From: Actinomyces oricola
GTDB lineage: Bacteria > Actinomycetota > Actinomycetes > Actinomycetales > Actinomycetaceae
Assembly (NCBI RefSeq): GCF_004104015.1
Contig: NZ_RYFV01000012.1
Coordinates: forward strand, 1-64,000
DNA: 64,000 bases
Direction: 5' to 3'
Every line of letters begins with the position of its first letter. Positions within the stretch are counted from its first letter, which is position 1. Below the pieces are notes generated by a model. It saw only the letters and a program-made list of their open reading frames with translations, had not been told where the DNA came from and ran no database searches. Positions 25,414 through 33,017 of the stretch are shown here, piece after piece. A program made the position numbers and the translations under genes.

Positions 25414-26292
25414 ATGACCAGTCGCGGTGTCCGCGCGACCGGCACCAGATCCACGACCCTGGTGTCGCTGGTGTCGCTGGTCGTGATAGCGGCCCTCGTC
25501 GGATGGGGCGTGCACAGGCAGGCCTGCTACACACAGGCGCTTCGCCTGGCAGAGGCCGGGTGGACCGATGAGGCATATGGGATCCTCAGCGGGCTCGGTG
25601 GCTACCGCGACTCCGCGCAGCGGGCGGCGGAGCTGGTCGCTGACGACCCGGCGCTGCCGTACCGCACGGCCCAGAAGGACGACACGGTCCTCCTGGGCAC
25701 CTACGAGCAGGATGGGGACCTGTCCAACGGCGCCGAGCCCATCCGGTGGATAGTCCTTGACAGGATCGAGGACCAACTGCTCCTGCTCGCCGCCGACTGC
25801 CTGGACAGCCGCCCCTACCACCGCACCCCCTTCGAGGCCGTCACGTGGGAGACCAGTGACCTGCGCGCGTGGCTGAACGGTGAGTTCCTGCGGGCGGCGT
25901 TCACGCAGGACCAGCGGAGCATCATCGTGCCCACGCACAATGAGAACGACGACCAGACCGTGGTCGGGACGGAGGGTGGGGCGGCGACGACCGACCACGT
26001 GTTCGCGCTCAGCCAGACACAGGCCCTCATCTACATGGGCGGTGAGGAGGACCGGTACTCCGTCGGCCGCGCCCCTGCGAGCGCGTACGCGACGAGAGGG
26101 CGGCTGTATGTCGATCCGGACAGCGGCACAGCGGACTGGTGGCTGCGCTCGCCGGGTACGTACGCCTACGCCGCGCAGTACGTCAGCGTCTCCGGGACAC
26201 CCTCTGTTGCCGGGGCGTCCGCGGACGTGGAGTTCGCGGTGCGCCCCGCCCTGTGGCTGAGCGTCGCCGAAGCGGAGAGAAACCGGCAGTGA
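25414..26292 (+). CDS. DUF6273-domain membrane-anchored protein
   Basis: 292 residues, AAGGAG before the ATG. A single N-terminal helix (LVSLVSLVVIAALVGWGV) anchors an extracytoplasmic region. Residues about 45-70 resemble a short TPR-like unit (ALRLAEAGWTDEAYGILSGL). Residues about 95-285 carry the DUF6273 pattern: GAEPIRWIVLDRIEDQLLLL, SDLRAWLNGEFL, DHVFALSQTQA and WWLRSPG. Such domains occur in many secreted proteins of anaerobes and are of unknown function. It lies inside the operon: its stop overlaps the next start as GTGA. I know of no precedent for it in this iron-transport gene set. Confidence 0.75.
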   Translation: MTSRGVRATGTRSTTLVSLVSLVVIAALVGWGVHRQACYTQALRLAEAGWTDEAYGILSGLGGYRDSAQRAAELVADDPALPYRTAQKDDTVLLGTYEQDGDLSNGAEPIRWIVLDRIEDQLLLLAADCLDSRPYHRTPFEAVTWETSDLRAWLNGEFLRAAFTQDQRSIIVPTHNENDDQTVVGTEGGAATTDHVFALSQTQALIYMGGEEDRYSVGRAPASAYATRGRLYVDPDSGTADWWLRSPGTYAYAAQYVSVSGTPSVAGASADVEFAVRPALWLSVAEAERNRQ

Positions 26293-27476
26293 GCAGACTC
26301 CTGTCCCTGCGCAGAATCCCCTTCCGGAGCATCCGCGCCCACCCCGTGCGCGCCGTCGTGGTCCTCGTCCTCGCCCTGACCCAGGCCGCCTGCCTGTTCA
26401 GCGGGCTCACACTTGTCCAGAGCATTCGCCACGAGCTCGCCCTGGCGGAGCAACGACTGGGCGCCGACCTCCTGGTCTACCCGACCTCCGCCCTCCAGAC
26501 GCTGCACAAGGACCGGATCACCATGCTCGGCACCCCGGTGGAGTCCTACCAGGACCGGTCTGTGCTCTCGCGCATGGACTTCAACAACGACATCGAGTCC
26601 GTCTCCTACCAGGTCTATATCAAGGGCGTTCTGCCGGGCGGGGAGACGATCTGGATCGTCGGCTACGATCCGCAGACTGACTTCGTCATTGCCCCCTGGT
26701 TGGAGGAGGGGGCCGACGCAGAGCCGGGCGACGGCGTTGTCGCAGGCAGCGAGGTGCTCACTGATGGCCCTGGAACCGTCACGCTGTTCGGTCGAGAGCT
26801 GCCCGTGACCGCCCATCTGGCGCGGACCGGCTCTGACCTGGACCGCGCTGTCATGGTCAGCATGGACACCTTGAGCAGGCTCATTGATGCCTCGACTGCC
26901 CAGGGGGTCGAAACCTACGCCTCCGTCGACCCCCGGTGCGACTACTCCGTCGCGCTGGTGCGCCTGGCCGACCGGGACCGCGCGGAGAGTACAGCCGCCT
27001 GGATCAACACCTACGTGCGGAAGGTGACTGCTGTGAACGCCGACGAGGGCTTGGCCCTCACCGCCTCCGGCATCCACCACCACACGGGCGTGGTCGCCTC
27101 GATAGCGGCCCTGGCGTGGCTGGTCGTGCTCGTTGCCCTGGCCGTCGCCCAGTCCCTGTTCATAGGTGGCAGGCGGCAAGAGCTCCACGTGTGGCACACG
27201 ATCGGGGCATCGCGCGCCACAGTTGAACGAGTCATGTTGTACGAGGCACTCATCGTTCACACCCTCGGGGCCTGCGCGGGAGTAGCGCTGGCCGGCGGCC
27301 TGCTCGCCGTCAGCGACGGCCTGCTCGACGGCGGCGGCGGACTCACCCCGGCATGGGCACTCATGGCGGCGGGCACCACACTGCTCGTCTCCTTGACCTT
27401 CGGATCCGCGAGCACGTGGCTGACCGTCAGAAGGGTCATGCGCGCACAGGGTGGCCAGGAGCTCCTGACGGCTTGA
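26289..27476 (+). CDS. FtsX-type ABC permease 1 of the iron-box operon
   Basis: 395 residues from the GTG at 26289, which overlaps the preceding stop by four bases. Typical MacB/FtsX topology: helix 1 near residues 20-42, a large extracytoplasmic domain, then three helices near 275-300, 320-345 and 362-385. The extracytoplasmic part begins with EQRLGADLLVYP, matching the RLGAD-(I/L)-x-V-x-P motif of the paired permeases found in FTR1/Tp34-type iron-uptake clusters. The cytoplasmic coupling motif is RQELHVWHTIGASRATVERV. It is paralogous to the next gene, with which it should form a heterodimer. Confidence 0.85.
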   Translation: MSRLLSLRRIPFRSIRAHPVRAVVVLVLALTQAACLFSGLTLVQSIRHELALAEQRLGADLLVYPTSALQTLHKDRITMLGTPVESYQDRSVLSRMDFNNDIESVSYQVYIKGVLPGGETIWIVGYDPQTDFVIAPWLEEGADAEPGDGVVAGSEVLTDGPGTVTLFGRELPVTAHLARTGSDLDRAVMVSMDTLSRLIDASTAQGVETYASVDPRCDYSVALVRLADRDRAESTAAWINTYVRKVTAVNADEGLALTASGIHHHTGVVASIAALAWLVVLVALAVAQSLFIGGRRQELHVWHTIGASRATVERVMLYEALIVHTLGACAGVALAGGLLAVSDGLLDGGGGLTPAWALMAAGTTLLVSLTFGSASTWLTVRRVMRAQGGQELLTA

Positions 27477-27493
27477 GGACAAGACTGAGAGAG

Positions 27494-28705
27494 GTGAATC
27501 GCGTGCTGTCACTCAGAGGACTTCCGTGGAGAAACCTGCGCGGGTACCCAGCGCGCACGGCGACCCTGGTTACCTTCACGGCGCTTATGACGATCGTCAT
27601 CTTTAGCGGCACCATGCTCGTCCAAGGTGTCCGGCAGAGCCTGGAGACGGTCCAGGCCCGCCTGGGTGCCGATATCCTCGTCATCCCAGATGATGCTCGC
27701 GACGACTTTGATGCGCAGACCGTCCTGGTCCAGGCCGAGCCGGGGTACTTCTACATGGAGGCCGACAAGCTCAACCAGGCCGCCGCGGTCGACGGCGTCG
27801 AGCGGGCCTCGGCCCAGCTGTTCCTCGCCTCGACCCGGGCGAGCTGCTGCTCGGCAAGAGTCCAGATCATCGCCTTCGACCCCGCCACCGACTTCACGGT
27901 CCAGCCGTGGATCGCCGACACCCTGGGCGACGGCGAGATCGGTAACATGGACATTGTTATCGGAAGCAACGTGACCTCCGACGACGGTACTATTCGCCTG
28001 TTCGACAACGACCTGCGCGTTGTCGGGCAGTTCGCGCCCACGGGATCCACGCTGGACAATGCGGTCTACATGAACTTCACTACCTTCAGCACCGTCCTGA
28101 AGTCCTCCTTTGACAAGCATCTCAACAAGTACGGCTACGTCGCCTCCGAGGACGTTATCTCATCGGTGTCGATCAGGGTCAGGCCCGGACACGATATTGA
28201 TGCTGTCGCTGCTGACATCGAGCGTCAGGTTAATGGCGTCACCGCCGTTACCTCCAAGAACATGGTCTCGAGCATCGCGGACAGCCTGGCCACGATCTCA
28301 CACACGGTGGCGGTCCTCATCGCTATCGCCTGGGTGACCGGCCTGACGATGACCGTCCTCGTCTTCGCCCAGATGACCCACGAGCGACGCAGGGAGTTCG
28401 CCTCCCTGACAGCGATGGGGGCCGCCCGCGGTACGATCGCGCGGATAGTCGTGAAGGAGGCGATGACTGCGGACCTCGGCGGTGGCCTGGTCGGCATCGT
28501 TGTCTCGGCGGTCCTGCTCTACTCCTTCCACGGCCTGGTCAGGCAGGTCCTCGGGGCCTTCGTCCTGCCTCCTGCCGGCATGATCGTGGCACTGGCTGTC
28601 CTCTCGCTGGCCTGCGTCGGCCTCGCCGCGGTGGTGTCGGCATGGGTCTCGGTGAGGATCATCAACAGAACGGACCCGAGCCTCGTGCTCACGGAGGGCG
28701 AGTGA
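27494..28705 (+). CDS. FtsX-type ABC permease 2 of the iron-box operon
   Basis: 403 residues from the GTG at 27494, chosen to align with the paralogue upstream (VNRVLSLRGLPWRNLRG against VSRLLSLRRIPFRSIRA); a GTG at 27503 is possible. Helix 1 near residues 20-40, then QARLGADILVIPDDAR and a large outer domain with the cysteine pair CC in RASCCSARVQIIAFDP, then three C-terminal helices. The CC pair with an RV-I-IGFD/AFDP context is a recognisable feature of this permease family. The coupling motif is ERRREFASLTAMGAARGTI. Confidence 0.86.
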   Translation: MNRVLSLRGLPWRNLRGYPARTATLVTFTALMTIVIFSGTMLVQGVRQSLETVQARLGADILVIPDDARDDFDAQTVLVQAEPGYFYMEADKLNQAAAVDGVERASAQLFLASTRASCCSARVQIIAFDPATDFTVQPWIADTLGDGEIGNMDIVIGSNVTSDDGTIRLFDNDLRVVGQFAPTGSTLDNAVYMNFTTFSTVLKSSFDKHLNKYGYVASEDVISSVSIRVRPGHDIDAVAADIERQVNGVTAVTSKNMVSSIADSLATISHTVAVLIAIAWVTGLTMTVLVFAQMTHERRREFASLTAMGAARGTIARIVVKEAMTADLGGGLVGIVVSAVLLYSFHGLVRQVLGAFVLPPAGMIVALAVLSLACVGLAAVVSAWVSVRIINRTDPSLVLTEGE

Positions 28706-28706
28706 G

Positions 28707-29405
28707 ATGAGGATTAGTGCGACAGGCGTCTCGAAGAACTACCCGCGCGCGGGTAAGAGCGGTGATGTTCTCGCCGCGGTGCGGCCGCTGGACCTCGATC
28801 TGAAGGTGGGGGACCTGACCGTCCTCACCGGGCGCTCCGGGAGCGGCAAGAGCACCTTGCTGAGCATGCTGGCTGGCATGCTCACTCCGACATCGGGCGT
28901 CGTGTCCGTGGACGAGACGGATATGTACTCGCTGGACGAGAGGGCCAGGTCGCGGCTGCGCAACGCACGGATCGGCCTTGTCCCACAAGGACACACCGCC
29001 TTGCGCAGCCTGACCGTGCTCGAGAACGTCCTGCTCCCGGCAGTCCTGTACTCCAGGCAGCCCCCACCTCTGCAGCGTGCGGAGGAGTTGCTGGAAGCGG
29101 TCGGCATCGCATCACTGGCGCCAGCCAGACCGAATGAGCTATCCGGGGGTGAACTGCGCCGCATGGCTGTCGCCCGCTCCCTGCTCATGAGCCCGGGCGC
29201 CGTCCTCGCCGACGAGCCGACCGCCGGCCTCGACGATGAGAGCACGGCGGATGTTCTCAGGCTGCTGCGCGAGACGGCGGACGACGGTGCGGCCGTGCTG
29301 GTGGTGACGCATGAGGACGAGGCAATGAGGTTCGCTGACCGCACGCTCACCATGGAGGCGGGCCGCCTGCGGCCGCGGGACCGGAAGACAGAGACGCAGG
29401 GCTGA
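28707..29405 (+). CDS. ABC transporter ATP-binding protein (LolD/MacB type) of the iron-box operon
   Basis: 232 residues starting just after the permease stop. Walker A GRSGSGKSTLLSMLAGM near residue 45, Q-loop IGLVPQGHTALRSLTVLENV, signature ELSGGELRRMAVARSLL, Walker B AVLADEPTAGLD and H-loop VVTHEDEAM are all intact. It should energise the FtsX-type permease pair. In the characterised iron clusters of Campylobacter and Bifidobacterium an analogous ATPase serves the same kind of permeases; here FTR1, Tp34 and thioredoxin-like partners are not in the window. Confidence 0.9.
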   Translation: MRISATGVSKNYPRAGKSGDVLAAVRPLDLDLKVGDLTVLTGRSGSGKSTLLSMLAGMLTPTSGVVSVDETDMYSLDERARSRLRNARIGLVPQGHTALRSLTVLENVLLPAVLYSRQPPPLQRAEELLEAVGIASLAPARPNELSGGELRRMAVARSLLMSPGAVLADEPTAGLDDESTADVLRLLRETADDGAAVLVVTHEDEAMRFADRTLTMEAGRLRPRDRKTETQG

Positions 29406-29482
29406 GCGCCGAACCCGCGGGTGGCCCCAGGCCTCCCAGGACATTGGGACCTCAATTGCGATCTCGCGGCTCTCTCCGCGCT

Positions 29483-30436
29483 TCAGTCCTCCCCGTCCAC
29501 GCGGATGCCCCAGCGACCCGAGCCCCGCGTCGTCGTGGTGGGCGTGCGGATCATGCCCTCCTGGGCAATGGTCGACACCAGCCTGCCGGAGGAGTCGAAC
29601 ACCTGCGCCCGGGCCACGGCCCGCCCTCCCTGGGAACTCGGCGAGTCCTGTACGAAGAGCATCCAATCGCCGGCGTCCACGTCCCGGTGGAACCACTGGG
29701 CGTGGTCCAGGGTGGCCAGGCTCATTCCCTCACTGCGCCAAAAAAGGCCCTGACTGCGCAACGCCGGCTCCAGCATGACCTGGTCGCACACGTAGGTCAA
29801 CAGGGCCCGATGCACGGTCTGCGCCGCCTGCTCGGGCACCCGCCCACGGGCGCGCATCCACAGATGCTGCACCCCGGTGGCCTCCGGGGCGGGCCGCAGA
29901 TAGATACTGCCCTCCACGTGCCGCAGATCGAAGGCCGCGGTACGCCCCAGGAACCGGGCCACCGGGTGGTCAATAGTGCGGAAGATCTCCAATGCGCTGG
30001 TAATCTCCTCGGGGCGCGGGACGTCAGGGGCGGGGAGTTGAACCTCGGCCCCCTCCTGCTCCTCCTGGTATGAGGAGATCATCGCCAGGATCGGAGTGCC
30101 GTTCTGGGACGCCGTGGTACGGCGCTGGGAGAAGGAACGGCCGTCGTGGAGGCGCTCAACGTTGAAAGCCACCGGCTCATTGGGGTCGCCGCCGCGCATG
30201 AAATAGGCGTGAACGGAGTGGGGCAGGCGCTCGCCATCGCCGTCGTCGATAAGCGTGGCCGCGGCGGCGAGCAGCCCTTGGGCGACCACCTGACCACCGT
30301 AGATCCGCCCTGAGATCTGGGGTAAGGAGGTCCCCAGGAACGAGTCGACCCCGTCCCCTTCCGTCAGGGCGAGGACCCGCGTAACAGAACCTAGGGGCTC
30401 CTCGGTGGCGGAGGGGACGGGGTACGGCGTCGTCAC
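29483..30436 (-). CDS. tesB: Acyl-CoA thioesterase II
   Basis: 317 residues starting at GTG, overlapping the ptsI stop by four bases (GTGA), so it is the distal gene of a ptsI operon. Double hot-dog thioesterase that hydrolyses acyl-CoA. Typical elements: RIYGGQVVAQGLLAAAATL near residue 44, LPHSVHAYFMRGGDPNEPV near residue 71, SFSQRRTTASQNG, and in the second half SLATLDHAQWFHRDVDAGDW with the late QEGMIR. The pairing with ptsI is odd functionally, and probably only transcriptional. Confidence 0.9.
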   Translation of the reverse strand: MTTPYPVPSATEEPLGSVTRVLALTEGDGVDSFLGTSLPQISGRIYGGQVVAQGLLAAAATLIDDGDGERLPHSVHAYFMRGGDPNEPVAFNVERLHDGRSFSQRRTTASQNGTPILAMISSYQEEQEGAEVQLPAPDVPRPEEITSALEIFRTIDHPVARFLGRTAAFDLRHVEGSIYLRPAPEATGVQHLWMRARGRVPEQAAQTVHRALLTYVCDQVMLEPALRSQGLFWRSEGMSLATLDHAQWFHRDVDAGDWMLFVQDSPSSQGGRAVARAQVFDSSGRLVSTIAQEGMIRTPTTTTRGSGRWGIRVDGED

Positions 30437-32130
30437 AGGCCGAGGTCCTCCAGAATGGGCAGCTCGGCGCGCACAGCGGTGCGAGCTTCCTCGGCGGTGC
30501 CGGCGTTAATGGCAATCTCGGCCAGGCGCTTGGCCTCATCAAGGGTCACGGACTTCATAACCGCGTCCACGTCGGGCAGGGCGCGGGCGGTCATGGACAG
30601 GCTGGCCACCCCCAGGCCCACCAGGACCACGGCCAGAGCCGGATCGGCGGCGGCCTCACCGCACACGCCCACCGGGCGGCCCTTGGGGGCGGCGCCGTCG
30701 CAGGCCTGCTTGATCAGGCGCAGCACGGCCGGCTGCCACGCAGTGGACAGATCCGCCAGGGAGGAGAGCAGCCGGTCGGCGGCCATGACGTACTGGGTGA
30801 GGTCGTTGGTGCCAATGGACGCGAAGTCCGCGTGCTCGAAGAGCTTGTCCGACATGAGGGCGGCCGAGGGGACCTCGATCATCATGCCCGCGGTCTTCAG
30901 GCCGTAGGAGCGGGCCTTCTCAGTGAAGGCGAGCGCCTCATCCTTGGTGGAGATCATTGGGGCCATGACCCATACCTTGGCGTTGGTCTCGGCCTCGGCC
31001 TTGGCCAGGGCCTCGAGCTGGTGCTCCAGGACCTCGGGGTCGCGGCGGGTGGTGCGGTAGGCGCGCACGCCCAGGGCGGGGTTGGCCTCGGTGGCGTCGG
31101 TGAGGAAGGGCAGAGGCTTGTCGGCTCCTGCGTCCAGGGTGCGCACCACAACCTTCTTGCCGGGGAAGGCCTCCAGCACACCGCGGTAAGCCTCGACCTG
31201 ATCCTCGACGCTGGGCTCCTCCGGCTGGTCCAGGAAGCAGAACTCGGTGCGGAACAGGCCCACACCCATGGCATTGGCCTCGGCGGCGGAACGGGCGCCG
31301 GCGGCGTCGCCGACATTGGCGAGCAGCTGGACCTCGTGGCCGTCCTTGGTGGCGCCGTCGCCGTTGAAGACGCGTACTCGCTGGGCGAGCTCGCGGGCCC
31401 GGCGCAGAGCATCCTCGCTCGGGTTGACGGTGATCAGGCCCTTGGTGCCGTCCACCAGGACAATGTCGCCGTCGTGGAGCTGGTCGGTGACCTTGTTCCC
31501 AGTGCCGACGATTGCGGGCATGCCCAGCGCGCGGGCGAGGATCGCGGTGTGGGAGGTGGGACCGCCCTCGGAGGTGATGAAGGCGACGACCTTCTCGGGG
31601 TCCAGCAGGGCGGTGTCCGCCGGGGCGAGGTCCTCGGCCACCAGAACGAAGGGCTCGGGCAGGCGCGGGATGCCGGGCATGGGAGCGTCGGTGAGGACCG
31701 CGACAATGCGGTCGCGCACGTCGGCGACGTCTCGGGTGCGCTCAGCCATGTAGCCGCCAAGGGACTCCAGCATCGAAGCCAGGGTGCCGGCGGCCTCCCA
31801 GACTGCGCGCTCGGGGACGAGGCGGCGCTCACGGACCATGGCCTGGGCCGACGAAGTCAGCGTGGGGTCTGCGGCCATCTGGGCCGTGGTCTCCAGAAGC
31901 GTGCGGCCCTCGCCCTTGGCCTCAGCCGCTGAGAGCACGAGGCCCTTCTTGACGGTCTGCGCGGCAGCGGCGATGCGCTCACACTCCTTCTCGATGTCGC
32001 GGCTGGCATCAAGACTGGCGATCTCGGGCTCGCTGATACCGGGGGCCATGCGGGCGACCGGACCGGCGACAAGGCCGGGGCTGACCCCGATGCCGGTCAG
32101 CGAAGTGGGATTGGCGTCGGACGGGACCAT
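30433..32130 (-). CDS. ptsI: Phosphoenolpyruvate-protein phosphotransferase (PTS enzyme I)
   Basis: 565 residues from the ATG at 32130 with GAGGAG seven bases before it. Transfers phosphate from PEP to HPr, the first step of all PTS sugar uptake. The phospho-histidine lies in SEGGPTSHTAILARALGMP near residue 190. The PEP-binding barrel shows GLFRTEFCFL, DAGADKPLPF, GVRAYRTTRRDPEV, FASIGTNDLTQY and the catalytic Cys region GVCGEAAADPA near 500. Length is normal. It is divergent from an EIIB gene. ptsH (HPr) is not in the window. Confidence 0.97.
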   Translation of the reverse strand: MVPSDANPTSLTGIGVSPGLVAGPVARMAPGISEPEIASLDASRDIEKECERIAAAAQTVKKGLVLSAAEAKGEGRTLLETTAQMAADPTLTSSAQAMVRERRLVPERAVWEAAGTLASMLESLGGYMAERTRDVADVRDRIVAVLTDAPMPGIPRLPEPFVLVAEDLAPADTALLDPEKVVAFITSEGGPTSHTAILARALGMPAIVGTGNKVTDQLHDGDIVLVDGTKGLITVNPSEDALRRARELAQRVRVFNGDGATKDGHEVQLLANVGDAAGARSAAEANAMGVGLFRTEFCFLDQPEEPSVEDQVEAYRGVLEAFPGKKVVVRTLDAGADKPLPFLTDATEANPALGVRAYRTTRRDPEVLEHQLEALAKAEAETNAKVWVMAPMISTKDEALAFTEKARSYGLKTAGMMIEVPSAALMSDKLFEHADFASIGTNDLTQYVMAADRLLSSLADLSTAWQPAVLRLIKQACDGAAPKGRPVGVCGEAAADPALAVVLVGLGVASLSMTARALPDVDAVMKSVTLDEAKRLAEIAINAGTAEEARTAVRAELPILEDLGL

Positions 32131-32404
32131 TCGGTGCTCCTCAACATCGACGGAGGCGGGTGTCACACCCCATTCTGCACGGGAGTCGGAATCGGCGTGG
32201 CGTTTCCGCCCAGGGATGAACAACGTTTGACAGGGAACCGGCCCGGCTGCGCGCCTGCGCCACCGGCCCGGCCAAGGTGTGGGTGCTGTCGCACTGGGAT
32301 AAAGTGATATCGAACACGAGCAGCGCTGGCCGCCCCGCACGCCCCGGACACGCCCGGGTGTGCAGCGGCACCAGGGTGGACGCCGAGCGCCAGAAGGAGC
32401 AGAT

Positions 32405-32635
32405 ATGAGCACAGCATCCGAGATCGTTGCCGGCTTGGGGGGCCGGGACAACATTACCGACCTTGAGCCCTGCATCACGCGGCTGCGGGTGGAGGTCGTG
32501 GACCAGGAGAAGGTCGATGAGCAGGCCCTGCGGGCCAGCGGCGCTTTCGGCGTTGTGCGCTCCGGGCGGGTAGTCCAGGTGGTCGTCGGCCCGACGGCGG
32601 ACGTCCTGGCCAGTGAGATCGCCGCGCTCGACTGA
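32405..32635 (+). CDS. Stand-alone PTS EIIB domain (glucose/GlcNAc family)
   Basis: 76 residues from the ATG at 32405, AGAAGGAG upstream. A free-standing EIIB domain with the phosphocysteine in EPCITRLRVEV at residue 24. It receives phosphate from an EIIA and hands it to the sugar on EIIC. It is clearly paralogous to the EIIB at 35742-35972, about half of residues identical. No dre-like operator is seen upstream, in contrast to that copy, so it may serve another sugar or be constitutive. It is transcribed divergently from ptsI. Confidence 0.9.
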   Translation: MSTASEIVAGLGGRDNITDLEPCITRLRVEVVDQEKVDEQALRASGAFGVVRSGRVVQVVVGPTADVLASEIAALD

Positions 32636-33017
32636 CAGGGCCGGCAGGGCCGGCAGACGGGCGAAGAGCGCCCCCTGCCGCCAGGACCCCGGGGCCGGGT
32701 GCGGAGGCCCGCGGTCGGGCGCCGGCCGGCGCTGCGGTCGCGGCGCCGGCGGTGCCGGCCGGCGCGCACCTGCGTGTAAAGGCATCCGGCCGGGTGACAG
32801 TTTTTTCATGGTTACGGCTTCTTGATGGGCGCTCCGCTGGCATGGCGGCGCCCGAGTGTGAAATCCTTGCAGAAATGAGTGGACCTGCCTGCGAGTCAAA
32901 GCTGCGTCGCCTTGAGGATTCAGGCACACTCGTTCCCGTCACGTCCCCAGCGCTACCGCATCCGCGGTGGCGCTTCCTCGCGCATGTGCGCGACCGAATG
33001 CAAGGCCGATCCACGAC
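32636..33017. other. Intergenic region with GC-rich hairpin (382 bases)
   Basis: Between the EIIB and malQ genes on the same strand. GCGCCGGCCGGC at 32719-32730 pairs perfectly with GCCGGCCGGCGC at 32754-32765 and could terminate the EIIB transcript. The first arm is part of a self-complementary 14-mer. A CCGGGTGACAGTTTTTTCATGG stretch follows near 32790-32812, where the T6 run is unusual for this DNA. The remainder up to 33017 should hold the malQ promoter, but I cannot fix its elements. Confidence 0.4.

Noticed and set aside
26166-27512. A 448-codon frame antisense to FtsX permease 1
   Set aside because: The plus-strand frame has the helices and motifs; this one is a complement artefact.
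30832-31932. A 366-codon frame antisense to ptsI
   Set aside because: ptsI motifs are complete on the minus strand; the antisense product is Gly-rich without similarity.
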